A stretch of DNA of 64,000 nt from Nitrospirales bacterium (GTDB lineage: Bacteria > Nitrospirota > Nitrospiria > Nitrospirales > UBA8639), in the NCBI GenBank assembly GCA_021603905.1, contig BQIU01000006.1:1-64000 (forward strand), in the 5' to 3' direction. Under the pieces are notes generated by a model that was given only the letters and a program-made list of their open reading frames with translations, ran no database searches and was not told the origin of the DNA. Of this stretch, positions 27,012 through 36,351 are shown in pieces (within the stretch, counting starts at the first letter, position 1; each line of letters begins with the position of its first letter). The translations under genes and the position numbers were made by a program.

Positions 27012-27572
27012 ATGAAACTGTCCAATCAACAAACACGATCACCTTGGCTATTACTCAGCTACAGTCTTCTTTTGATTGTCAGCGTAACGGCGTGCGGAGG
27101 GCCTCCTAATTGGGTCAAAGAAGGATCAGGCGCCTTTAATAACGAAGCCTCCAAGTCCATTTACGGTGTGGGTTCTATCGTGGGAGTCAACAACGAGCCT
27201 CTGGCTTGGGAGGCTGCTGAGAATCGATCGCGCGCGGAGCTTGCCAAAACGTTTGAAACTTATACCGGCTATTTGATGGAGGATTATGCGGCCTCGACGA
27301 CTGCCGGTGATTTCACGAAAGCGACAGAAGAACAAAATATCGAACGTGCGATCAAAACTGTGACCACGGTGACGTTGAATGGCGTGCGTCCAATTGACCG
27401 TTATAAAGATGAGGAATCCAAAAGCTATCACGTCTTGACCAAACTCTCATTTAAAGATATGCAAGAGGCCTTGCAAGAAGCGAGAGAGTTAAGCCGTGAA
27501 GTGAAAGAGTATGTCAAAGAAAATGCCGAACGACTTTTTCAGAAATTGGAAAAAGAAGAAGCCAAACGTTAG
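27012..27572 (+). CDS. LPP20-family lipoprotein
   Basis: From ATG 27012 the product is 186 residues. It has a lipobox (VTAC) near residue 24, then PPNWVKEGSGAF, IYGVGSIVGVNNEPLAWEAAENRSRAELAKTFE, and a C-terminal charged helix. The WV...YGVG...A...R....L pattern is that of the LPP20 domain of outer-membrane lipoproteins. The open frame runs upstream to 26913, but only the ATG at 27012 puts a signal peptide at the N-terminus. It opens a plus-strand group of four lipoprotein genes, 37 bases before lpoB. LPP20 proteins are structural or accessory; no enzyme activity is known. Confidence 0.82.
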   Translation: MKLSNQQTRSPWLLLSYSLLLIVSVTACGGPPNWVKEGSGAFNNEASKSIYGVGSIVGVNNEPLAWEAAENRSRAELAKTFETYTGYLMEDYAASTTAGDFTKATEEQNIERAIKTVTTVTLNGVRPIDRYKDEESKSYHVLTKLSFKDMQEALQEARELSREVKEYVKENAERLFQKLEKEEAKR

Positions 27573-27609
27573 CCTTCAGGGTCTCAGTAAGAATTATTGA
27601 GCAAATCAT

Positions 27610-28251
27610 ATGATGATTTCTGTGACACCACCAGTTAAGACATTTCTCGTCAGAAGTGGAAGCTTTATGTTCATTTTGCTTCTACTTTTTTCGATTTCTG
27701 CTTGTGGGTCTGAAAAAAAAGTCACACGAGTTGATACAGGGCTGGTTACAGACTTTAGCGGACGTTGGAATGATACAGACTCAAGAATGGTTGCCGAGAC
27801 CATGATCAAAGAAATGATTTCTCGTCCATGGCTCGAGAACTTCAGCCGTGCCAAAGGACGACAGCCCGTGGTCATTGTTGGCTCAGTTTTGAACAAAAGT
27901 AACGACCATATCAATGTTCAAACGTTTATCACCGACCTTGAACGAGAGATGACCAATTCACAACGAGTCACGTTTGTGGCCGCGAAGAGCGAACGGGACG
28001 AAATCCGTGAAGAACGACGAGATCAAGCGGTGCATTCTCGAGAAGATACCCAGAAAGGGCCAGGCCAGGAAATTGGAGCCGACTTTATGATGAAGGGATA
28101 TATATCCAACATTCTGGACGAGGCGGATGGGACTAAGGCCGTGTATTATCAAGTTGACCTTGACTTGATTGATTTGAAAAACAATGTCAAGTCTTGGTAT
28201 GGGCAGAAAAAAATCAAAAAAATTATTGAGAAGAAACGATTCCTTTTTTAG
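27610..28251 (+). CDS. lpoB: Penicillin-binding protein activator LpoB-like lipoprotein
   Basis: A 213-residue lipoprotein (lipobox ISAC, near residue 31) with the LpoB-type alpha/beta domain. Marks are DFSGRWNDTDSRMVAETMIKEMISRPWLENF, RQPVVIVGSVLNKSNDHINVQTFITDLEREM, RDEIREERRDQ and EIGADFMMKGYISNI. In enterobacteria LpoB stands in the outer membrane and stimulates PBP1b; homologues outside that group occur in clusters with LPP20 and COG3014 proteins, as here, and their target is unknown. The end is unusually rich in lysine and phenylalanine (KKIKKIIEKKRFLF). Confidence 0.87.
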   Translation: MMISVTPPVKTFLVRSGSFMFILLLLFSISACGSEKKVTRVDTGLVTDFSGRWNDTDSRMVAETMIKEMISRPWLENFSRAKGRQPVVIVGSVLNKSNDHINVQTFITDLEREMTNSQRVTFVAAKSERDEIREERRDQAVHSREDTQKGPGQEIGADFMMKGYISNILDEADGTKAVYYQVDLDLIDLKNNVKSWYGQKKIKKIIEKKRFLF

Positions 28252-28271
28252 TCCGTTCTGTATGTGTACCT

Positions 28272-29807
28272 GTGGGTCTTTACCAGCATGATGCCTGTTC
28301 GAAACAATCCAATCTGTCTGTCCCTGCCGATTTCCTCATTTCACTAAGCTTACATCCCCTCATTCCCTCCCAGCATCTGCGAAGGCGACTTGTTCTTGCA
28401 CTGTTGTGCCTGACGTTTCTTTTATCGGGATGCAGCTCTTTTGGCAGTCACTATCAGAATGTCGAAAGCAGTCTACTCGCCGGCAATCCTCAACGGGCCG
28501 ATCAGATTATTCTTGAGACTCAAAAAGAGTATGGCCAACGGAGCCATCTCTTGTACCTCATGGATCGAGGGATGACATTGCATCTTGCAGGGCGATATCA
28601 AGAAAGTAATACCTTTCTTGAAGAGGCTGACATGCTCATTGAGGATTTTTATACAACACGCATTCGAGATGAAACGGCCGCGATTCTCCTCAATGAAACT
28701 CAACTTCCTTATCAAGGCGACCCCTATGAACAGGTGATGGTCAATGTCATCAAAGCCTTGAACTATGCACGTCTCCACGATGTACCGGCTGCGTTAGTGG
28801 AAGCCAGACGTATTGATCATCGACTCAATGTCATTACTGATACCGTTGATGGCGACAAATATCGCGAAGATCCGTTTGCCCGCTATTTGACGGGTATGCT
28901 GTATGAAGCGTCAGGCGATCCGAACAATGCCTTCATCGCCTATCGAAAAGCCGAAGAAGGGTATCGGTTGGCTGAACCATGGTCTCGAGTCTCGATGCCG
29001 TTGATATTGAAAGAAGATTTATTACGAATAACCAAAACTCTTCATTTGACCGAAGAATTTCAGGACTACCGGCTAGCCTTCCCGAATGCATCGGAGCCGT
29101 TGAACCACGAACAAGATATGGCTCAAATTGTGGTCATAAGTCTGAATGGTCGCGGACCGACAAAGACCGATTTGCTACTCGATTTCCCCATCAGTCTGGA
29201 CGCATTGACCTTGATTGCTTTGACCAAGCAAGGGTTCGAACGAAACTCCAAGCAAATGCGTGGACCGGATGCATTGCTGTATGGGCTTCAAGGCGATATC
29301 GTTCGTGTGGCATTGCCTCGTGTTCTCCAACAATCCTCCCCAGTGGCGTACAGTACTATTCGAGCAGACAATGGTGTGCAGTCTTATCAGAGAGATACAC
29401 AACGGATGTATGATCTGGATGCCGTGGCCACCAAGAATTTAGATGATAAATATACCTCGCTGGTTGTCCGTGCTGTAGCACGAGCAGCCATGAAAATGGC
29501 GGCAGCGGTCGGGATTGGCTACGGGACACAGGCGGCGGTCAATAACCAATCTCATGCCTGGGTGGCACTCGTGGCCGTCAGTGTGGCAAAAATATTGGCC
29601 ATTTTGACAGAAGAGGCGGACATCCGAACTTGGAGAACGCTACCAGGAGAAATTCAGGTATCACGACTATGGGTCCCGCCAGGCACGTATGATATTGTGG
29701 TGGACTCCTACGATACGCTTGGCAAAATGCTCCCGGGTCACATGACGCAAAAGGTGACTTTGAAAAGTGGAGATACTCACTTCTTAACTCAACGAATTCT
29801 TAAATAA
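28272..29807 (+). CDS. COG3014-type lipoprotein with TPR-like repeats
   Basis: About 511 residues from a GTG at 28272; the true start is uncertain because no ATG with a ribosome site precedes the signal peptide. The hydrophobic core LALLCLTFLLSGC gives a lipobox near residue 54, which is late and suggests a shorter N-terminus in life. The mature part has helical repeats (LLAGNPQRADQIILETQKEYG, LHLAGRYQESNTFLEEAD, YARLHDVPAALVEARRID), a central beta-rich domain, and a glycine/alanine-rich helix (AAMKMAAAVGIGYGTQAA). This matches the uncharacterised COG3014 proteins found next to LpoB and LPP20 genes. It starts 20 bases after lpoB, and its TAA abuts the next ATG. Confidence 0.78.
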   Translation: MGLYQHDACSKQSNLSVPADFLISLSLHPLIPSQHLRRRLVLALLCLTFLLSGCSSFGSHYQNVESSLLAGNPQRADQIILETQKEYGQRSHLLYLMDRGMTLHLAGRYQESNTFLEEADMLIEDFYTTRIRDETAAILLNETQLPYQGDPYEQVMVNVIKALNYARLHDVPAALVEARRIDHRLNVITDTVDGDKYREDPFARYLTGMLYEASGDPNNAFIAYRKAEEGYRLAEPWSRVSMPLILKEDLLRITKTLHLTEEFQDYRLAFPNASEPLNHEQDMAQIVVISLNGRGPTKTDLLLDFPISLDALTLIALTKQGFERNSKQMRGPDALLYGLQGDIVRVALPRVLQQSSPVAYSTIRADNGVQSYQRDTQRMYDLDAVATKNLDDKYTSLVVRAVARAAMKMAAAVGIGYGTQAAVNNQSHAWVALVAVSVAKILAILTEEADIRTWRTLPGEIQVSRLWVPPGTYDIVVDSYDTLGKMLPGHMTQKVTLKSGDTHFLTQRILK

Positions 29808-30959
29808 ATGTTTGCGTCCATGACTATTCGAAAGACATTCTTCCTATGTATTTTTCTGCCCTTATTGGGTGTAGGCTTTGGATGCACATTTCTTGGAGAG
29901 CGCCCGATTCCTGATTGGGTTGAAGGACAGAGTCAAGAATTTTCACCTGAGAAATATTTACTCGGGAGAGGTGAAGCTGGCACACGTGACGTTGCGGAGC
30001 AACGCGCCTATGCGGCCGTCGCTCGAATTTTTCACGCACAGGTGAATGCTCAGCTCCAAGACAATGAGAGGTATTCACAGGTAGACCAAGACGATCAGAC
30101 AAAGACGAGCCGACGGATACAGCTTGATCATCTCACCCAGGTCTCGACAGAAAAGGTGCTAGCGGATGTCAAAATTCTCGAGGCCTGGCGTCGTTCAGAT
30201 GATAAGCAATACTTTGTCTTAGCAGGGTTGGATCGCAAGAAAACTGAACATTTGCTACGAACTCGAATTACCAAATATGATAAGGCGATTGAACGCCATG
30301 TAGAAAATGGACGTACAGGGACAAATGTTGTCACAAAACTTCGCGGATTCAAGCGCGCCATACGAGATATGAAACTTCGGCAAGCGGTCAATGCAGATTT
30401 GCAGATTATCAGCCATACCGGAGAGGGGATTCCCACTTCATATTCCCCCGCACGTATCCAACAAGAACTCGATGCTTACGTGTTACACAAAGTGCACATT
30501 GCTGTACAGGTAACGGGAGATCAACAAGAACAAATTTACCAAGCTATTTGGGACGGATTAAATCAAGAGGGGTTTGTCACTCGGAATGAATCGCAACCGG
30601 TTTCCAGCCAAGACTATGCCGAACAACTCCAAGATCATTCGCATCAGAAGAGCCCTGACTTTGTCATTACTGGTACCTCCCGCTTAGAGGACCTGACGCT
30701 GTTCGATCCATTATTCAAATATGTCCGTTGGTGTAGCGATCTCCGAGTGATAGAATCAGGTGGTCAACGGGTCATTGGTGCAGTGTCCCGCTCAGGACGT
30801 GAAGGGCATATCACGCAACATGAAGCCCGTGTGCGGGCAACGCAGGCCATGCAGAGAGCCGTTTCAACAGACATGGCTCAATTGCTGGCTCAGTTTATTT
30901 ATGATGATCAACAAATGGCTCTGACTTTGTCATCTTCTTCGTGCCTTCCCCTCAAATAG
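29808..30959 (+). CDS. LPP20-like lipoprotein with extended C-terminal domain
   Basis: 383 residues: a signal peptide with lipobox GFGC near residue 26, then an LPP20-type domain (PDWVEGQSQEFSPEKYLLGRGEAGTRDVAEQRAYAAVARIF) and a second half with a separate alpha/beta domain (VHIAVQVTGDQQEQIYQAIWDGLNQEGF and DFVITGTSRLEDLTLF). The second half recalls the periplasmic domains that bind or align outer-membrane partners, but I cannot name it. The ATG follows the previous stop with no gap, so translation is coupled. A second ATG at 29820 is possible. The four lipoproteins presumably form one envelope complex, which is an inference from the cluster. Confidence 0.78.
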   Translation: MFASMTIRKTFFLCIFLPLLGVGFGCTFLGERPIPDWVEGQSQEFSPEKYLLGRGEAGTRDVAEQRAYAAVARIFHAQVNAQLQDNERYSQVDQDDQTKTSRRIQLDHLTQVSTEKVLADVKILEAWRRSDDKQYFVLAGLDRKKTEHLLRTRITKYDKAIERHVENGRTGTNVVTKLRGFKRAIRDMKLRQAVNADLQIISHTGEGIPTSYSPARIQQELDAYVLHKVHIAVQVTGDQQEQIYQAIWDGLNQEGFVTRNESQPVSSQDYAEQLQDHSHQKSPDFVITGTSRLEDLTLFDPLFKYVRWCSDLRVIESGGQRVIGAVSRSGREGHITQHEARVRATQAMQRAVSTDMAQLLAQFIYDDQQMALTLSSSSCLPLK

Positions 30960-31008
30960 CACTCATGAGTTCCCTATTCCGTTCAGAGGGACGGCAAAGG
31001 AAAGGTCT

Positions 31009-32868
31009 GTGGAACGCACCATGATCTTCATCGGTAGTCTTGTGGGCCTTCTTCTTCTCGTGATCGTGACCATGCCCTATTGGCTAGACCTCAACCGGTA
31101 TCGCGATCAGTACATTCCGATGATTGAGCAAGCATTGAATCGAAAGGTTGAAATTTCGCACATCCGTGCTATGTGGTTCCCACATCTCGGTTTTCGAATC
31201 GAAGATGCAAAGATCTTTGATGATCCCAGTATGGCACAAGCCTCCTTTGTCGAAGTCTCATCAATCGAGGTAGCCATTAAATGGAAACCTCTGTTTGATC
31301 GTCGAGTCGAGATTCAAAGCTTGGCTCTCCATAGACCATTGATGACGTTACTCCGAACAAAAGATAACACCTTCAATGCCGATACACTGGGAAGGGAACA
31401 ACAGAAGACATCTGATGCCTCGACACCGGATGAGACAAGTGATTCAATCTTTGCGATGTTCGGAGTGGAGCAGCTCACGATAACAAACGGGACGTTACGG
31501 TATGAAGATCGTTCTCATGGTCAGACGCAATTCTATCTGCTTGAAAATGTTGACATGAAAACAGAATCCGTTCGAATGGGGGATATCGCCAAACTCACTG
31601 CCCATGGAACGCTTACCCCTTCACAACGTCCTGTGTCGTTGGAAGGTACCGTTGGTCCACTTCAAAGAAATATGAATATTCCACAGATTGATGCGCATGT
31701 CTCCCTTGGTCAATCACGTTTGATCGTGAAAGGACAGGCAATTGACGGAATCCTTGATCTTGACCTGACATCATCAAGGATCTCTTTAGAAGATCTTCCT
31801 CTCAGTGTGTTAGAGCATAAACCCGTTCTCCTGACCAAGCTCTTCACGCATGTTCAGATACCATTAACAGAAACAGACCCATTAAATTCGACTCCACAAG
31901 AAATTCGTCTTCATCCTCTTGAGTTTGAGCTAGAGATGGGTGAGTCGATACTTCGTGTATCTGGAGAATCGGTAGGGACGAAGCTTACGCTCCATGGCAC
32001 GGCACCAGTTATTCACAGTCAAAATATCCCAGTTTCTCTTCCCTTCCATCGACCAGTGTCGGTACGTATGCTCAATTTTCAGGCAAAAATTAATGGACCA
32101 TTGATACATGTGGAACAATTGGCAGGACAAATTTTTGATGGTCAGCTGCAAGCTGCTGGCCATTGGGATATGCGATCTGAAGTTCCCGCCTTTCATTCAA
32201 CGGGAACGATTCACAATGTAAACATAAAAAAGATTCAGAAAATCCTTCAGCCTTCCGCGTTCGCATTGCATGGTACGGGAGCGATGAACTGGGAAGTCAA
32301 GGGCACGGTTCCCAATAACCACATTCCGTTTCTATTCGGTCACGCGCAATTCCTGGTCGAGAATGGTCAATTCCAGGGATTTGATTTACTGCAACAGATT
32401 GAGCAAGCACTCAAATTGAAAGGTCTCTTGAGTAAAGAACAAGGCGTGACACGTTTTTCAATATTGAAAGCAGACGTTGAGTTTCAACAAGAACAGTTCC
32501 CCATCACATCTGTCTTATTGCAGGGGGTTGAAGAAAACTTTCTGATGCAGGGCAGCGGCTTGGTCATGCGAGATCAATCTCTCAACGTCAATGGCGATTT
32601 GCAATTAGGGAATGTGATATCTGAGAAAATTATTCAACAGATGCCGATTGCCAAGATGGCCGCACAGCAAGGCAAGCTTGTTGTGCCATTTACAGTGAAG
32701 GGTCATCTCTCTAAACCAACTGTGGGGTTAGATTTTAGATCAATCCAACGGCGTCTCCAGAAACAAGTCGGCTCAACAGTGAAAAAAATTCTTGAAGGAG
32801 ATCCAAAAGACGTCGAAGAACTCTTAAAAAAAGGGAAAGGAATTTTAAAACAGCTATTCGGAAAATAG
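31009..32868 (+). CDS. AsmA-family inner-membrane-anchored periplasmic protein
   Basis: 619 residues with one N-terminal membrane helix (IGSLVGLLLLVIVTMPYWL), then a long beta-rich periplasmic part. The AsmA start pattern is clear: YWLDLNRYRDQYIPMIEQALNRKVEISHIR, with LGFRIEDAKIFDDP after it; the end has the conserved AsmA C-terminal repeat (GNVISEKIIQQMPIAKMAAQQGKLVVPFTVKGHLSKPTVGLD). AsmA-like proteins belong to the group of bridge-like lipid-transfer proteins that move phospholipids between membranes. The GTG at 31009 is taken because AAAGG lies just upstream; an ATG at 31021 is an alternative. It follows the lipoprotein cluster with a 49-base gap. Confidence 0.88.
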   Translation: MERTMIFIGSLVGLLLLVIVTMPYWLDLNRYRDQYIPMIEQALNRKVEISHIRAMWFPHLGFRIEDAKIFDDPSMAQASFVEVSSIEVAIKWKPLFDRRVEIQSLALHRPLMTLLRTKDNTFNADTLGREQQKTSDASTPDETSDSIFAMFGVEQLTITNGTLRYEDRSHGQTQFYLLENVDMKTESVRMGDIAKLTAHGTLTPSQRPVSLEGTVGPLQRNMNIPQIDAHVSLGQSRLIVKGQAIDGILDLDLTSSRISLEDLPLSVLEHKPVLLTKLFTHVQIPLTETDPLNSTPQEIRLHPLEFELEMGESILRVSGESVGTKLTLHGTAPVIHSQNIPVSLPFHRPVSVRMLNFQAKINGPLIHVEQLAGQIFDGQLQAAGHWDMRSEVPAFHSTGTIHNVNIKKIQKILQPSAFALHGTGAMNWEVKGTVPNNHIPFLFGHAQFLVENGQFQGFDLLQQIEQALKLKGLLSKEQGVTRFSILKADVEFQQEQFPITSVLLQGVEENFLMQGSGLVMRDQSLNVNGDLQLGNVISEKIIQQMPIAKMAAQQGKLVVPFTVKGHLSKPTVGLDFRSIQRRLQKQVGSTVKKILEGDPKDVEELLKKGKGILKQLFGK

Positions 32869-33084
32869 TCTATAGCCGATTCAATTAACTTCCAATGTTT
32901 GACATGGGCCATTTCGCTGGGTTACTTGGATACCTGAAATGCTGGCATTAAAAGGATTAGGAAGTCGCCATTTTCGATTGTCCATCAGTAACGCTTGGTC
33001 TTGGGAATGATCGCATCCAAGGACTGGCTCGACTCGAACTTATTTGGATTCGCTATAGATCTACTGCTTCTCCTGACGAATCAG

Positions 33085-35637
33085 CTACTTCTTTTTCTCA
33101 GGAATTGTTTTGAGGTCGCGTGGAGATGCTGGAGCGATAGTCCTCACTGACGGTTTTTCATTGCGGCCAGGACTTCCCATTGGAATAAGAGACCATTTCG
33201 GGCTGATGGTCTCAAGACGTTCTTGGAACGGCGTATCGGCTTTATTGGATTTCCAACTATCTTGCCCATTCAGACCGTCCACCGTATAGGGGGTGAGAAA
33301 ACTATCTGCCGATAAGGCAATAAACGCATAACTGTGGTCGGGAGCAAGATTATCTCGCCTTTGAGTGAACGGTTTGGTGGATGTTTGATAGTGGTTGGCA
33401 AATGCTGTGAAATTTGGCACCCACTGTCCAGTTGATGTTTCGATAGTGGGATCGCGATAGGCTTCAATCAAGTTTTGGAGATTTGCGGGAACACCGTCAA
33501 GATTTATGTGGAATCGTTTTTTTGCCATAAATTGTAAAAGTTTTGTCGTATCAGCTACTTCCATTTGTTTCGCCATTCCGAAAACCATAAGCATAAAATT
33601 TTCTTCCCATGGAGATGTGGCATGCGTTAACGATCCGTCGTTGCGTAGTGGGTTTTGTATAAAATCTCTGGTCCCGGTACTCCATTGACCAATTGGAGAC
33701 GGTTGTTTCTTAGGAAATAACCAATACGGATTCATCGTCCGAATATGTCTTCCCCAGCTCCAGATCTCATCTCTCTCCGGATAGGTTGGAGGAAGATTCT
33801 GCACGCCTTCCCATGCGGTAATGTTATTGTGGAGTTTATCGAGGAAATATGCTTGCTCGGGTTTTCCATCCGGCGAAATAAAGGCCGCATACACAAGGAC
33901 TTTTAACCCCCACGCCTCCGCCCGTATATTTTGATTATTTAACAGTCCTTCATTCCCCGGCCTGGCAAAATGACTATTCCAACCGGATAGCTGCCAACCA
34001 ATGCGAAAGTTTGCATCCATTTGCAAACATTCGAGATAGAAATACTTCCCACTAAATAAGTAGGCGGTGTAGCATGCGTCCGAATGGTGACTGGATTCCG
34101 TTTCGGACCAGCCACCACTCGAAACCGGTCCTCGTTGAATCCGGTCGATACTGGTTCCGGAATCTAAAATTCCAGAAAATTGGCTTGTCGGCCGAGCATT
34201 AATCGAGACAATTCTTCCGAATGTATCGACAGTGCCTGTTCCGAGATTCACACCCTGCCGCCAAAGATTAGCGTGCCGGCTCCACGTTTGATCAAAGTAG
34301 TCACCACTTCCTGCCTTGGAATCAGCTTCTCTGAGATGAATAGGGAAACGTCCCGCCAGGTCAGCATTTCCCAACAGCATTTCATATCCTCGTTCACTCA
34401 TAGAGTAGAGCCAAAGCACTTCCCATGTGGCTTGTAATCCAATCCAATCGTTTTTTCCTGGTGCATTCAGAGGCTTGACATAATTGCCAAGATGTTTGGG
34501 CTTCGCTCCGTGGTTCCCATCTAACGTGGCGCTGTGCTGTTGATAGGTTTGATATCTTTCACGTTCAAGGGCAGGGAATACCTTTAAGGACGTGTCGTAA
34601 TGGGGAATCGCTCCCGTCGTGACCAGATACGCCAAATTATGATCGATTCTTATTGATTCAGGTTCATCTCCAACCCAAAAGATCTTATGCCATCGAGATT
34701 GACCAATGTGACTAAAGGAAGGATGAGTCCATTTTGTCTCGGGCTGTATGAGTCCAGCAGTCAGTGTGAAGCGATAGGACAGATCTCGCATACTTTTAGC
34801 AGCATCAGTACTTGCCCAAATATTTTCGACAGTGTATCCAATTTGAACATGCTTTCCTTGAGGATAAAACCATGTTTCAAAGATGGGATGAAGAGCTTGA
34901 CTGCCGTCACCAAAATCTTGATCCTCGCTTCGAGCAGGTGTACGGTCTTCGATAATGACCGCTGTCACAATAGGGCCCTGTAACCAATAACGAAATTTCC
35001 CACTCTTCAACATATTCCTTGCTCGCACTGTTCGATTGCGTACGCCTTTCATCTGAATGGATGCGTCAAAGTTGTAGGCGGCATGCAACATCTGCGATTG
35101 CGTGAGGTAGTGCGTATTGTTCCCTGAACGTTGGTTCACGAACGCAACTTCAACTGATCCCTGAACGGAAAGTGTAGGAACCACAAAACTGATAATGGCA
35201 AATTTTACTGATCCATCATCCCATCTGTTTTTCACATCACATTGAGTCAAAACCTTTACTCCACTGACTTTCGCTTGAACAAAGTTTTGAATCTTGCCTT
35301 TAGGGAACGGACGAGCGATTGACACGGCACGATTCGTTTGTGATGAGTCGGATGTGTTGAATAGGCGAATGGTATTACTCGAGGATGATGAATTGGCCAG
35401 AGTGGAATGAGGCCCTGTGGTGACTTGATCGTTGGAATCGGCTACCTGTCGTGCTTCAGTGAGGGCATCCAGGCTTGCTGGCATAGCATGAACACGATGC
35501 TTGTCTGTATCGATCCACATTTGACCAGATCCAACGAAGAGAAAAACCGTGAGTATGATTAGCAACTTTTTGTTCTCGACAAGGGCGGCAGGAAACTTCT
35601 TATAATAATTCTGCCAATGTGTAATAAGGTCACTCAT
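33085..35637 (-). CDS. Large membrane-anchored exported protein, possible polysaccharide-acting enzyme
   Basis: 850 residues with a membrane helix at about 24-42, then a serine-rich linker. A beta-sandwich-like part starts with RLFNTSDSSQTNRAVSIARPFPKG and includes NRWDDGSVKFAIISFVVP, a pattern that recalls the N-terminal module of exo-rhamnogalacturonan lyase-type (PcRGLX/YetA-like, PL26) proteins. The later part is rich in Trp, Tyr and His (NDWIGLQATWEVLWLYSMSE, SGGWSETESSHHSDACY), as in helical-barrel glycoside-active enzymes. This assignment is tentative and no catalytic residue can be fixed. It is the last gene of a minus-strand group of three exported proteins. Expected location is the periplasm, anchored in the inner membrane. 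Confidence 0.55.
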   Translation of the reverse strand: MSDLITHWQNYYKKFPAALVENKKLLIILTVFLFVGSGQMWIDTDKHRVHAMPASLDALTEARQVADSNDQVTTGPHSTLANSSSSSNTIRLFNTSDSSQTNRAVSIARPFPKGKIQNFVQAKVSGVKVLTQCDVKNRWDDGSVKFAIISFVVPTLSVQGSVEVAFVNQRSGNNTHYLTQSQMLHAAYNFDASIQMKGVRNRTVRARNMLKSGKFRYWLQGPIVTAVIIEDRTPARSEDQDFGDGSQALHPIFETWFYPQGKHVQIGYTVENIWASTDAAKSMRDLSYRFTLTAGLIQPETKWTHPSFSHIGQSRWHKIFWVGDEPESIRIDHNLAYLVTTGAIPHYDTSLKVFPALERERYQTYQQHSATLDGNHGAKPKHLGNYVKPLNAPGKNDWIGLQATWEVLWLYSMSERGYEMLLGNADLAGRFPIHLREADSKAGSGDYFDQTWSRHANLWRQGVNLGTGTVDTFGRIVSINARPTSQFSGILDSGTSIDRIQRGPVSSGGWSETESSHHSDACYTAYLFSGKYFYLECLQMDANFRIGWQLSGWNSHFARPGNEGLLNNQNIRAEAWGLKVLVYAAFISPDGKPEQAYFLDKLHNNITAWEGVQNLPPTYPERDEIWSWGRHIRTMNPYWLFPKKQPSPIGQWSTGTRDFIQNPLRNDGSLTHATSPWEENFMLMVFGMAKQMEVADTTKLLQFMAKKRFHINLDGVPANLQNLIEAYRDPTIETSTGQWVPNFTAFANHYQTSTKPFTQRRDNLAPDHSYAFIALSADSFLTPYTVDGLNGQDSWKSNKADTPFQERLETISPKWSLIPMGSPGRNEKPSVRTIAPASPRDLKTIPEKKK

Positions 35638-35757
35638 ATTTTTTTGACAAACTCATGAGAAGCGATTGGTTTTTAATAAACAAGTGTCAGAGGCGTAGAG
35701 TCAAAAAGAACGCAAAAAGAGTGCTTCTGAGGGATTTGAATGAAGTATCGATAGGAA

Positions 35758-36300
35758 TTAGAAACAGGCAAAATCAGCCTGTAATTCTTGAACAATTCCC
35801 AGCCATTCTTGAGCTTGGGGCATGTACTGTTGAACAATCGATATAGCCTTTGACGGTTCGGTACTATCAATGTTCGAGAAAATTTTCTTCGCTGTAACAC
35901 TGTGGTGTTTCGCCAAGGTTAGCAATTGGCATGCACCAGTTGGTGCAGGTGCTTGGCCTCCGGCTTGCTCGAAAAGAGCAATAGCTCGATACGCGTTTTC
36001 CTGAGTGCGGAATAAAGCTTCTGTCCCTGAGTAGACCGATTTGAGTGTCCGATCAAAATCTTTTTTCGCCAAAATGGCTGACATCATGGCGGCTTTACCA
36101 ATTGAAAGCGCTGCGCCATGTGGATCACCTATGGCCATGGCATTGGTTGCCTGTGTTTCTAATCGCTCTAATTCTGCCTGCTCACCAACAAGTTGTGCGT
36201 GAAGTTTCGTGTTGAAAAGCGACAAAAGATGTAAAAGAAGAAAAAGAGACGTTATCCATACGAAACGTCTATTAATCCGATGAATCGTTCTCGTCTTCAC
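35758..36300 (-). CDS. Exported helical protein of unknown function
   Basis: 180 residues; a basic N-terminus and a leucine-rich hydrophobic stretch end in KLHAQL, a likely signal peptidase I site. The mature protein is mainly helical and rich in Ala, Gln and Glu (QAELERLETQATNAMAIGDPHGAALSIGKAAMMSAI), with three cysteines, two near the ends. I recognise no family. It lies between the HEAT-repeat gene (51 bases upstream on the strand) and the 850-residue gene (120 bases downstream). Confidence 0.65.
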   Translation of the reverse strand: MKTRTIHRINRRFVWITSLFLLLHLLSLFNTKLHAQLVGEQAELERLETQATNAMAIGDPHGAALSIGKAAMMSAILAKKDFDRTLKSVYSGTEALFRTQENAYRAIALFEQAGGQAPAPTGACQLLTLAKHHSVTAKKIFSNIDSTEPSKAISIVQQYMPQAQEWLGIVQELQADFACF

Positions 36301-36351
36301 GGTTACATTTGTCAGTGGCTCCCTAACATCATACCATTTGAGCCTTTCGTA

